This document shows, piece after piece, positions 51,073 through 59,017 of a DNA stretch of 64,000 nt. Source of the stretch: Streptomyces barkulensis (GTDB lineage Bacteria; Actinomycetota; Actinomycetes; Streptomycetales; Streptomycetaceae); assembly GCF_002843305.1 (NCBI RefSeq), contig NZ_PGSG01000093.1, positions 1 through 64,000 of the forward strand, given 5' to 3'. The notes beneath the pieces are model-generated. The model did not search any database and was not told where the DNA came from. It saw nothing but the letters and a program-made list of their open reading frames with translations. Each line of letters opens with the position of its first letter. Within the stretch, counting starts at the first letter, position 1. Made by a program: the position numbers and the translations under genes.

Positions 51073-52245
51073 TCAGTCGCGGGCCAGGCCCAGCCGGGCC
51101 CGCAGCCCCACCCGCTCGTCCGGCGCGACCGAGGCGGCGCCGTCGGTGACGGTCTCGTAGACGGACAGGACGTCCGCTCCGACGGTGGACCAGTCGAAGC
51201 GGCGTACGTGGCGGCCGCCGCGCTCGCGCAGCGCCGCGCGGCGGCGCGGGTCGCCCAGCAGGCGCACCGCGGCGGCGGCCAGCGCGCCGGCGTCCTCGTT
51301 GGCGTACAGCTCGCCGGCCTCTCCCCCGTCGAGCACCTGGGCGAAGGCGTCCAGATCGCTGGCGAGCACCGGGGCCCCGGCCGACATCGCCTCCACCAGG
51401 ATGATGCCGAATGACTCACCGCCGGTGTTGGGGGCGATGTACAGGTCCACGCTGCGCAGCAGCCGTGCCTTGTCCTCGTCGCTGACCATGCCCAGGAACT
51501 CCACGCGGTCGCGCAGCTCGCGCGGCAGGTCGGCGACGGCCTCCTCCTCGTCACCGCGCCCGGCCACCAGCAGGCGGGTGCCGGGGCGCTCGGCGAGGAT
51601 GCGCGGCAGCGCTCTCATCAGCACCGGCAGGCCTTTGCGGGGCTCGTCGATGCGCCCGATGAAGCCGATGGTGTTCCCGCCGTCGCGGCCCTGCCACTCG
51701 GCCTTGGGCTCGGCGTCCGCGAAGAAACCCACGTCCACGCCGTTGGGGATGACGACCGCGTCCCCGCCCAGGTGCTCGACCAGGGTGCGGCGGGCGTACT
51801 CGCTGACCGCGATCCGCGCGCTGATCTTCTCCAGCGCGGGCTGCAGGATCGGATAGGCGGCGATCATCGCCCGCGAGCGCGGGTTGGAGGTGTGGAAGGT
51901 GGCCACGATCGGCCCCTGCGCCGCCCAGCAGGCGAGCAGGGAGAGCGAGGGCGTGGCGGGCTCGTGGATGTGCAGCACGTCGAAGGCGCCCTCGTGCACC
52001 CAGCGGCGCACCCTCGCAGCCGACAGGAAGCCGAAGTTCAGCCGGGCGACCGAGCCGTTGTACGGGACGGGGACGGCCCGCCCGGCCGGCACGACGTACG
52101 GCGGCAGGGGGGTCTCCTCCTCGGCCGGGGCGAGGACGGACACCTCGTGCCCGAGACCGGTGAGGTGCTGGGCCAGGTCCCGGATGTGGAACTGGACGCC
52201 GCCGGGGACGTCCCAGGAGTAGGGGCAGACGATGCCGATCCTCAC
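51073..52245 (-). CDS. pimA: phosphatidylinositol alpha-mannosyltransferase
   Basis: First mannosylation in PIM synthesis: transfers mannose from GDP-mannose to phosphatidylinositol at the inner leaflet. GT-B fold with RIGIVCPYSWDVPGGVQFHIRDL, the GFIGRIDEPRKGLPVL hinge, and PNTGGESFGIILVEAMSAG for the nucleotide sugar. 390 residues. GTG overlaps the acyltransferase stop as GTGA. Confidence 0.93.
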   Translation of the reverse strand: MRIGIVCPYSWDVPGGVQFHIRDLAQHLTGLGHEVSVLAPAEEETPLPPYVVPAGRAVPVPYNGSVARLNFGFLSAARVRRWVHEGAFDVLHIHEPATPSLSLLACWAAQGPIVATFHTSNPRSRAMIAAYPILQPALEKISARIAVSEYARRTLVEHLGGDAVVIPNGVDVGFFADAEPKAEWQGRDGGNTIGFIGRIDEPRKGLPVLMRALPRILAERPGTRLLVAGRGDEEEAVADLPRELRDRVEFLGMVSDEDKARLLRSVDLYIAPNTGGESFGIILVEAMSAGAPVLASDLDAFAQVLDGGEAGELYANEDAGALAAAAVRLLGDPRRRAALRERGGRHVRRFDWSTVGADVLSVYETVTDGAASVAPDERVGLRARLGLARD

Positions 52246-53228
52246 CGCTTCCCCGCCTCCCCGCCGGCCGGGCCGGGGCCGGCCGGCCCCGGTTCCGTCC
52301 CGGCTCCGGTCTCCGTCCCGGCTCCGGTCTCCGTCCCGGTCGGCGGTGCGATGTCCGCCGACCACAGTCTCTGCAGCATGTGCCAGTCCTCGGGGTGCTC
52401 GGCGATGCCCGCCGCGAAGCCGTCCGCCACCGCCTGGGTCATGGCGGCGGCCTTCTCCCTGCGGGTGCCTTCGGCGGGCGCCTGGACCGGCGGCAGGACG
52501 CGCCCCTTCATCACGGGCGTCTCGTCGAACCACAGGTACGCCGGCAGCAGTACGGCCCCGGTCTGCATCGCCAGCATGGCGGGACCGGCGGGCATCCGGG
52601 CAGGCTCCCCGAAGAAGTCGACCTCGACGCCGGAGGAGGACAGGTCCCGGTCGGCCACCAGTGCCACCAGCCCGCCCGCGCGCAGCCGCCGGGCCAGGGT
52701 GCCGAAGGCCGCGCCGCCGGTGTGCGGCAGCACCTCCATGCCCAGGCCCTCGCGGTAGGCGACGAAGCGGTCGTACAGGGTCTCGGGCCTGAGGCGCTCG
52801 GCGACGGTGGTGAACGGGATGCCCAGGCCGGTGGTGAGGTAGGCGCCGGCCAGGTCCCAGTTGCCCATGTGCGGCAGCGCCAGGATCACACCGCGGCCGG
52901 AGCCGAGCGTGTCGGTGAGCCGGTGCAGGTCGGTGACCTCGACTCCGTCGCGGATGCGCGCCGCGTCCCACACCGGCAGCCGGAAGGACTCCATCCAGTA
53001 GCGCAGGTACGAGCGCATGCCCGCGCGGGACAGCTCGGCCAGCCGCTCGGGGCCCGCGCCGGGGACCACCCGGGCGTAGTTGGCCTCCAGGCGCAGCACC
53101 CCCTGGCCCCGGCGTCGCCAGGCGGCGTCGGCGATGGTGCGGCCCAGGACCGCGGCCGCGGGTTCGGGGAGGCGCTTGACCGCGCCCCAGCCCAGCCCGT
53201 ACAGGGCGTCGGTCATCCGCTCCCTCAT
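52242..53228 (-). CDS. phosphatidylinositol mannoside acyltransferase
   Basis: LpxL-type acyltransferase that acylates the mannose of PIM1/PIM2. The HX4D motif is HMGNWD, and DRDLSSSGVEVDFFGEPARMP is the second conserved block. 328 residues from ATG 53228, which overlaps the pgsA stop (ATGA); ATG 53216 is an alternative. The C-terminus holds TGTETGAGTETGAGTEP from a tandem repeat. It corresponds to mycobacterial PatA. Confidence 0.9.
   Translation of the reverse strand: MRERMTDALYGLGWGAVKRLPEPAAAVLGRTIADAAWRRRGQGVLRLEANYARVVPGAGPERLAELSRAGMRSYLRYWMESFRLPVWDAARIRDGVEVTDLHRLTDTLGSGRGVILALPHMGNWDLAGAYLTTGLGIPFTTVAERLRPETLYDRFVAYREGLGMEVLPHTGGAAFGTLARRLRAGGLVALVADRDLSSSGVEVDFFGEPARMPAGPAMLAMQTGAVLLPAYLWFDETPVMKGRVLPPVQAPAEGTRREKAAAMTQAVADGFAAGIAEHPEDWHMLQRLWSADIAPPTGTETGAGTETGAGTEPGPAGPGPAGGEAGKR
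52297..52332 (-). repeat. 18-bp tandem repeat in the acyltransferase tail
   Basis: Two identical 18-base units (gtcccggctccggtctcc on the plus strand) plus a partial third, encoding Gly-Ala-Gly-Thr-Glu-Thr repeats at the C-terminus. Confidence 0.85.
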
Positions 53229-53956
53229 GAGCTGCCGCCTCCCTGCTCGGTCGCGGCGGCCCCGTCGCGTCCCGGCCCCGTGGCCTTCCCCCCGGCGGAG
53301 GCGGCGCCTCCCCCGGCCCGGCCGGCGTCGGCCTCGGCGGCCTCCCGCCGGACCGTCACCATCCGCTGCAGGATCGTCACCAGGCTGCCCACGGCCACCG
53401 CCCACAGGGCGACGGGCAGCAGGATCCCGATGTAGGGGACGCCGAAGGTGGTCTCGAATCCGGCGAGCCCGGCGCACACCAGGGTGATCACCAGCCGCTC
53501 GGCGCGCTCGACCAGGCCGTTGACGTTCACCGGCAGGCCGATGCTCTCGCCGCGCGCCTTGGTGTACGACACGACCTGGCCACTGGCCAGGCAGAAGATG
53601 GCCACCGCGCACAGCACCGGGTCGCCGCCCCCGCCCGCGTACCACAGCGCGATGCCGCCGAAGACGGCCGCGTCGGCGACGCGGTCGAGGGTGGAGTCGA
53701 GAAAGGCGCCCCAGCGGCTGGAGCGGCCCGACTGCCGCGCCATGGTGCCGTCGACCAGGTCGGAGAAGACGAACAGGGTGATGACGACGGTGCCCCAGAA
53801 GAACTCGCCGCGGGGGAAGAAGGCCAGCGCCCCCGCCATGACTCCACCGGTGCCGATGAGCGTGACCGTGTCGGGGCTGACCCCCAGCCGGAGGAGCAGA
53901 GCGGCGAACGGTGTGAGAACACGCGTGAAGAACGCACGCGCGTACTTGTTCAGCAT
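53225..53956 (-). CDS. pgsA: phosphatidylinositol phosphate synthase (CDP-alcohol phosphotransferase)
   Basis: Joins CDP-diacylglycerol and inositol phosphate, starting PIM synthesis. The signature D-x2-DG-x2-AR-x8-G-x3-D-x3-D is complete (DLVDGTMARQ ... GAFLDSTLD). About six hydrophobic helices. Start ATG 53956 (MLNKYARAFF), 243 residues; a longer in-frame extension looks non-coding. The tail beyond residue 205 is Gly/Ala-rich. Confidence 0.93.
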   Translation of the reverse strand: MLNKYARAFFTRVLTPFAALLLRLGVSPDTVTLIGTGGVMAGALAFFPRGEFFWGTVVITLFVFSDLVDGTMARQSGRSSRWGAFLDSTLDRVADAAVFGGIALWYAGGGGDPVLCAVAIFCLASGQVVSYTKARGESIGLPVNVNGLVERAERLVITLVCAGLAGFETTFGVPYIGILLPVALWAVAVGSLVTILQRMVTVRREAAEADAGRAGGGAASAGGKATGPGRDGAAATEQGGGSS

Positions 53957-54281
53957 GGCCTTCCCGGAGGTCGAGGTGGGCCGGCGGCCGGGGGGCCGTC
54001 GGCGCGCCCATCGTAGCCAGCCGCCCCCCGAGCACCGCCGGTGCGTCACGGCGCCCGCGACCGCGGCCGCGCGAGGGTGGGCGAGGACGGGCGAAGAGTC
54101 CGCTTTCTTCCCCATGGGCAGGTTTCGTCACTGAAGATTCCCTTCTCCCGAGTGCTCCTGGTGGCGGTTAATGCCACGTATGGACGGACTCCGGTAGCGG
54201 TGGAAAGCTCGAAGGAGCACCTGTGGTGCGATCCGGCACACCACCATCCGACCCAGCCGCGCGGACCGGGAGGCGGAGGAC
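53957..54281. other. intergenic region between pgsA and the EF-G-like gene
   Basis: 325 bases between divergent genes. It must hold both promoters, but I cannot assign them. No repeat, RNA or conserved hairpin stands out. In-frame extensions from either side lack recognisable domains. Confidence 0.5.
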
Positions 54282-56504
54282 ATGGGCGACAGGACGAGTA
54301 CGCGCACTGGGGCCGCGGGAAGGGCGCCGGTGGCCGACCGGCCCGGCTCCATACGGAACGTGGTGCTGGTCGGCCACAGCGGCGCGGGGAAGACGACACT
54401 GGTCGAGGCGCTCGCCCAGACCTCGGGCGCGCTGCTCCGGGCGGGCCGGGTCGAGGACGGCACCACCGTCTCCGACCACGACGGGATCGAGCACCGGCAG
54501 CAGCGCTCGGTCCAGCTCTCCCTGGTCCCCGTGGAGTGGGACGGCGTCAAGGTCAACCTCCTGGACACCCCCGGCTACGCCGACTTCACCGGGGAACTGC
54601 GGGCCGGTCTGCGGGCGGCGGACGCGGCCCTCTTCGTCGTCTCGGCCGCCGACGGCGTGGACGGGTCGACCCGGCTGGTGTGGGAGGAGTGCGCCGCGGT
54701 CGGGATGCCGCGCGCCATCGTCGTCACCCATCTGGAGGCGTCGCGCGCCGACTTCGGGGAGATGACCGACATCTGCCGGCGGGTCTTCGGCGGCGACGAC
54801 CCCGACGCCGTGCTCCCGCTGTACCTGCCCCTGCACGGGGATCCGCCGGAAGGGCGGTCCGACGGGCACGCGCCGGTCGCCGGGCTGATCGGGCTGCTGT
54901 CGCAAGGGATCCGCGACTACTCCGGCGGCGAGCGGGCCGAGCGCGACCCGGATCCCGAGCACCTTCCGCTGATCGCCGGCGCCCGGGCCCGGCTGATCGA
55001 GGGCATCATCGCCGAGAGCGAGGACGAGACTCTGATGGACCGCTACCTCGGTGGCGCGGACGTCGAGGTGGAGACGCTGGTGCGGGACCTGGAGAAGGCC
55101 GTCGCCCGCGGTGTGTTCCACCCCGTCCTGGCCGCGGCCCCCGCCGCGGAGGGGGCCCGGCAGGGCCTGGGCACGGTGGAGCTGCTGGAGCTGGTCACCC
55201 GCGGCTTCCCCACCCCTGAGGAACGCGAGGTCCCCCCGGTCACCGCCCCCGACGGCCGGCCCCGGCCCCCGCTGGAGTGCGACCCCGAGGGTCCGCTGGC
55301 CGCCGAGGTGATCAGGACCTCCTCCGACCCCTATGTCGGGCGGATGTCCCTGGTGCGGGTCTTCTCCGGCACCCTGCGCCCGGACGCCCCCGTGCACGTG
55401 TGCGGCCACGGCCTGACCGACCGCGAGGGCGCCCCCACCGGGCAGCCCCATGACGCGGACGAGCGCGTCGGCGCCCTGACCAGCCCCTTCGGCGGGCAGC
55501 AGCGGCATCTGCCGAAGGCCGTGGCGGGCGATCTGGCCTGTGTCGCCAAACTCTCCCGCGCCGAGACCGGCGACACCCTGTCGGACAGGGGCGACCCGCT
55601 GGTGATGGAGCCGTGGGTGATGCCCGACCCGCTGCTGCCGGTGGCCGTCGAGGCGCACGCCAGGAGCGACGAGGACAGGCTCTCCCAGGGGCTGGCCCGG
55701 CTGACCGCCGAGGATCCCACCCTGCGCCTGGAGCAGAACCCCGACACCCGTCAGCTGGTGCTGTGGTGCATGGGCGAGGCCCACCGGGACGTGGCCCTGG
55801 AGCGGCTGCGCACCCGCTACGGCGTACGGGTCGACGCCGTGCCCCACCGGGTGGCTCTGCGCGAGACCTTCGCCGAACGGGCCGCCGCGCGCGGCCGGCA
55901 CGTCAAGCAGTCCGGCGGCCACGGCCAGTACGCCGTCTGCGAGATCACCGTGGAGCCGCTGCCGGCCGGCTCGGGCATCGAGTTCGCCGACGAGGTGGTG
56001 GGAGGCGCGGTGCCGCGTCAGTTCATCCCTTCGGTGGAGAAGGGCGTGCGGGCCCAGGCCGCGCGCGGGGTGGCCACCGGTCACCCGCTGGTGGACGTGC
56101 GCGTCACCCTCGTCGACGGCAAGGCGCACTCGGTGGACTCCTCCGACGCCGCCTTCCAGACGGCGGGCGCCCTGGCCCTGCGCGAGGCCGCCGCCGGCGC
56201 GCGGATCCACCTGCTGGAGCCGGTCGACGAGGTGCGGGTGACGGTCGCCGACGAGTACGTGGGCGCGGTGATGAGCGATCTGTCGGGGCGGCGCGGCCGG
56301 GTGGTGGGCACCGAACAGGTCCCCGGCGGCAGCACCCTGGTGCGCGCGGAGGTCCCCCAGTCGGAGATCGGCCGCTACGCGGTGGATCTGCGCTCCCTCT
56401 CGCACGGCACGGGCCGCTTCTCCCGCTCCTTCCTCCGGCACGAACCGGTGCCGCGGCAGGTCGCGGAGCGGATCCGCGGGCAGGCCGAAAGCCGCGTGGC
56501 GTGA
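54282..56504 (+). CDS. elongation factor G-like GTPase (EF-G2 type)
   Basis: 740 residues, five EF-G-like domains. G1 is GHSGAGKTT (31-39), G3 is DTPGYADF (95-102). The G4 position, normally NKxD, reads THLE (149-152), so guanine-recognition residues are changed. Domain IV has KQSGGHGQYAVCEI and the tail GGSTLVRAEVPQSEIGRYAVDLRSLSHGTGRFS as in EF-G. GGAGG precedes ATG. It is not the housekeeping EF-G, which sits with ribosomal genes. Sixty-two bases precede a large membrane-protein gene. Confidence 0.9.
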   Translation: MGDRTSTRTGAAGRAPVADRPGSIRNVVLVGHSGAGKTTLVEALAQTSGALLRAGRVEDGTTVSDHDGIEHRQQRSVQLSLVPVEWDGVKVNLLDTPGYADFTGELRAGLRAADAALFVVSAADGVDGSTRLVWEECAAVGMPRAIVVTHLEASRADFGEMTDICRRVFGGDDPDAVLPLYLPLHGDPPEGRSDGHAPVAGLIGLLSQGIRDYSGGERAERDPDPEHLPLIAGARARLIEGIIAESEDETLMDRYLGGADVEVETLVRDLEKAVARGVFHPVLAAAPAAEGARQGLGTVELLELVTRGFPTPEEREVPPVTAPDGRPRPPLECDPEGPLAAEVIRTSSDPYVGRMSLVRVFSGTLRPDAPVHVCGHGLTDREGAPTGQPHDADERVGALTSPFGGQQRHLPKAVAGDLACVAKLSRAETGDTLSDRGDPLVMEPWVMPDPLLPVAVEAHARSDEDRLSQGLARLTAEDPTLRLEQNPDTRQLVLWCMGEAHRDVALERLRTRYGVRVDAVPHRVALRETFAERAAARGRHVKQSGGHGQYAVCEITVEPLPAGSGIEFADEVVGGAVPRQFIPSVEKGVRAQAARGVATGHPLVDVRVTLVDGKAHSVDSSDAAFQTAGALALREAAAGARIHLLEPVDEVRVTVADEYVGAVMSDLSGRRGRVVGTEQVPGGSTLVRAEVPQSEIGRYAVDLRSLSHGTGRFSRSFLRHEPVPRQVAERIRGQAESRVA

Positions 56505-56566
56505 CCCCCCGGTGACGGTACGCTGAGCGCTGCGGCGTCGGGCGCGGCACGGGCGGGCACCAACAG

Positions 56567-58309
56567 GTGTGCGGCGGGCCGTGGTTGGGAACGGTCGGTA
56601 CGAGCCTGACGTCGGACGGCGCGAGCGGAGTGGGGGCACCATTGGCGGGCTTCGATGACGTCGAGGGCGGCGCGTACGACTTCAGTCCCGGCGCGCAGGT
56701 CCCGTTGACCGGCGCGGGCGGCGGGCAGACCGCCCCCACCCAGGCGCTGGCCTCGGCCGCCTACCGCGACGGCCCGGTGACGGACCTGCTCGCGGCGAAC
56801 GAGGGCGCCAAGGTCTCCGCGCCCCGCTTCTCGCTGTTCGAGCCGAATCTGGGCGAGGCGTTCTCCCGCGCGGTCCAGTCGCGGATGCTCGGCGGTGCGC
56901 GCAAGGCGATGATCCAGTCCTTCGGCTGCGAGCCTCAGGTCGTGGTCGAGCACTGCCTGGCGGCCAACCGCATCCGCCGGGAGCGCGACGCCCGGCTGAC
57001 GGCGGTGATGGTGCTCTTCGGGGTGCTCTTCCTGCCCGGTGTCCTGCTCTGGCTCGGGGGCTTCCAGCTGCGCCGGACGCTGGCGGGCTCGCAGGACCGC
57101 CGGGCCGGGGCGCTGGGCATGGGTGTGCTCGTGGCGCTCGGCGTGCTGGCGGCGGTCTTCGTGCTGAGGCTGCCGTTCACCGGTTTCTGGGCGATCTACC
57201 TGCGTGTGATGCTGGTCGCCCCGGTCGTGGGCTGGCTGCTGGCCAAGCAGATCTGCGAGCGCTACGCCAAGGACCTGCGCTCCCGCTGGGAGGGCCTGCT
57301 GTCGGGCGGCGGCGTCGGCGCCAAGATCCCCGAGGCGGTGCCGCACGCCCCCGGCGACGCCGGCGCGGAGAGCATCAGGCTGAATCTGGCCAAGCTGGCG
57401 GCCGAGCAGCGCAGCAACGTGGTCTTCTACGCCGGCCCCAAGGGAATACTCGGCATGGGCCCGCGCTGGGGCAGCTGGCAGCTGGCCGAGGAGCTGGTAC
57501 CGGCCTCCCCCGGCACCGAGATCAACCCCTTCCGCAGCTGGGACGTGGCGCGCGCGATCCACGACCAGCTGCGGATGCTGGAGCGCACCCCGCTGCACAC
57601 CGGCGGTTTCCCCAAGCCCTCCGTCCGGCACTGGGTGGTCGTCCATGTCGGGGAGGGCGCCTCGGAGGTCTCCCGGCCCGACGGCCAGAACGTCGAGGCG
57701 TACAGCGTCAAGGAGTTCGAGGTCCAGCGGATCTGCAACGAGCAGCAGTTCGACAGCGGCAACCGCCACTACCTCGGCGTCCAGTTCGTGCTGTGGGACG
57801 GCCAGCTCGTGCTCAACCTGCTGATCAGCGTCACCGTGCTGCACCACACCCTGCGCATCGAGGTCACCGGCCACGCGCTCGGCCCGGTCAGCTCGGTGTT
57901 CTTCTCCAAGCCGTCGCCGAGGAAGAAGACCGTCTCCAAGACCGTCCGCTTCTGGGAGACCAAGGACATCGAACTGCCGCTGATCCAACCCGGCGAGGTG
58001 GTGCGGCTGGCGGTGCGCGCCCCGCTGACGTGGTTCCCGCCGGTGCTGGACTTCCTGGGCGGCAAGCTGAGCCTTCCCGAGCCCTTCGGGCTGCGGCACG
58101 TGTGGGCCGACAAGCCCTGGCGTCACCGCTTCATGGCCGACGACGCCCTGCGCGCGGCCACCCCGGTGCTGCGGGTGGTGCACGCGGCGGCCCTGAAGGT
58201 GCTCAAGGAGAACAACGTGGACATCGAGAAGTTCAACGCCCGTTCCCTGAACCTCAGCGGCCAGGTGCAGTCGGCCGAGCCGGGCAACGCGGACGTGTAC
58301 AACGCCTGA
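56567..58309 (+). CDS. large conserved hypothetical membrane protein
   Basis: 580 residues if GTG 56567 is used; GTG 56630 is an alternative. The first ~80 residues are Gly/Ala-rich. Hydrophobic helices lie at about 144-167, 181-201 and 206-225, and a further hydrophobic strand at about 410-435 (LVLNLLISVTVLHHTL). The remainder is a soluble region with many Trp/Phe and the motifs NVVFYAGPKGILGMGPRWGSW, NQQFDSGNRHYLG-like NEQQFDSGNRHYLG, and LVIQPGEVVRLAVRAP. I recognise no catalytic motif. It is in line with the EF-G-like gene. Function unknown. Confidence 0.82.
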   Translation: MCGGPWLGTVGTSLTSDGASGVGAPLAGFDDVEGGAYDFSPGAQVPLTGAGGGQTAPTQALASAAYRDGPVTDLLAANEGAKVSAPRFSLFEPNLGEAFSRAVQSRMLGGARKAMIQSFGCEPQVVVEHCLAANRIRRERDARLTAVMVLFGVLFLPGVLLWLGGFQLRRTLAGSQDRRAGALGMGVLVALGVLAAVFVLRLPFTGFWAIYLRVMLVAPVVGWLLAKQICERYAKDLRSRWEGLLSGGGVGAKIPEAVPHAPGDAGAESIRLNLAKLAAEQRSNVVFYAGPKGILGMGPRWGSWQLAEELVPASPGTEINPFRSWDVARAIHDQLRMLERTPLHTGGFPKPSVRHWVVVHVGEGASEVSRPDGQNVEAYSVKEFEVQRICNEQQFDSGNRHYLGVQFVLWDGQLVLNLLISVTVLHHTLRIEVTGHALGPVSSVFFSKPSPRKKTVSKTVRFWETKDIELPLIQPGEVVRLAVRAPLTWFPPVLDFLGGKLSLPEPFGLRHVWADKPWRHRFMADDALRAATPVLRVVHAAALKVLKENNVDIEKFNARSLNLSGQVQSAEPGNADVYNA

Positions 58310-58314
58310 TCGAC

Positions 58315-58343
58315 CCGCCCGCGCCCCCGAGGGGCGCGGGCGG
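58315..58343. terminator. bidirectional hairpin between the membrane protein and the HIT gene
   Basis: Thirteen-base arms CCGCCCGCGCCCC (58315-58327) and GGGGCGCGGGCGG (58331-58343) with loop CGA, between convergent genes. Confidence 0.75.
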
Positions 58344-58353
58344 CGGCCCGGGC

Positions 58354-58917
58354 TCAGGCCCCGGCGGGCCACTTCCCGGCCAGCATGCGCCGGGTGTCGG
58401 CCAGCAGCTGCGGCAGCACCTTGGTGTGGCCCACCACCGGCATGAAGTTGGTGTCGCCTCCCCAGCGCGGCACGATGTGCTGGTGGAGGTGGGCGGCGAT
58501 CCCGGCGCCCGCGACCTCGCCCTGGTTCATGCCGATGTTGAACCCCTGCGCCCCGGAGGCCGCGCGCAGCGCCTTCATGGCCCGCTTGGTGTAGTCGCCC
58601 AGTTCCACCGTCTCCTGATCGGTGAGGTCGGTGTAGTCGGCGACGTGCCGGAAGGGCACCACCATCAGATGGCCGCCGTTGTACGGATAGAGGTTGAGCA
58701 CCGCGTACACCAGCTCGCCGCGGGCGATCACCAGCCCGTCCTCGTCGGACTTGGCCGGGATCGTGCAGAACGGGCAGCCGTCACCGGCGCCCGGGCCGCT
58801 CGGCTTGTTCTCCCCCTGGATGTAGGCCATCCGGTGGGGCGTCCACAGGCGCTGGAAGGCGTCCGGCGACCCCACTCCGATCTGCTGCTCCGGCTCGCTG
58901 CTCATGCGGGCCAGCAT
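58354..58917 (-). CDS. HIT-family nucleotide hydrolase/phosphorylase
   Basis: 187 residues. Histidine triad HLHQHIVPRW and zinc-binding CPFC near residue 49 match the actinobacterial Ap4A phosphorylase group (Rv2613c). FRHVADYTDLT follows. Starts: ATG 58917 (MLARMSSEP) or ATG 58905 (MSSEP); neither has a strong ribosome site. It follows thrS, with a hairpin between them. Confidence 0.92.
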   Translation of the reverse strand: MLARMSSEPEQQIGVGSPDAFQRLWTPHRMAYIQGENKPSGPGAGDGCPFCTIPAKSDEDGLVIARGELVYAVLNLYPYNGGHLMVVPFRHVADYTDLTDQETVELGDYTKRAMKALRAASGAQGFNIGMNQGEVAGAGIAAHLHQHIVPRWGGDTNFMPVVGHTKVLPQLLADTRRMLAGKWPAGA

Positions 58918-58963
58918 AGGACTTCACCGGTCCGCGGCGGGCCGGTGGGGCCGGATGACGACA

Positions 58964-59007
58964 CAGGGCGTGCCTGCGGGGCGGCGGCGCCCCACAGGCA
59001 CGCCCTG
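58964..59007 (-). terminator. hairpin between thrS and the HIT gene
   Basis: CAGGGCGTGCCTG (58964-58976) pairs with CAGGCACGCCCTG (58995-59007); an inner GGGGC/GCCCC continues the stem. It starts ten bases after the thrS stop. Confidence 0.8.
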
Positions 59008-59017
59008 CGTGCGGTGC

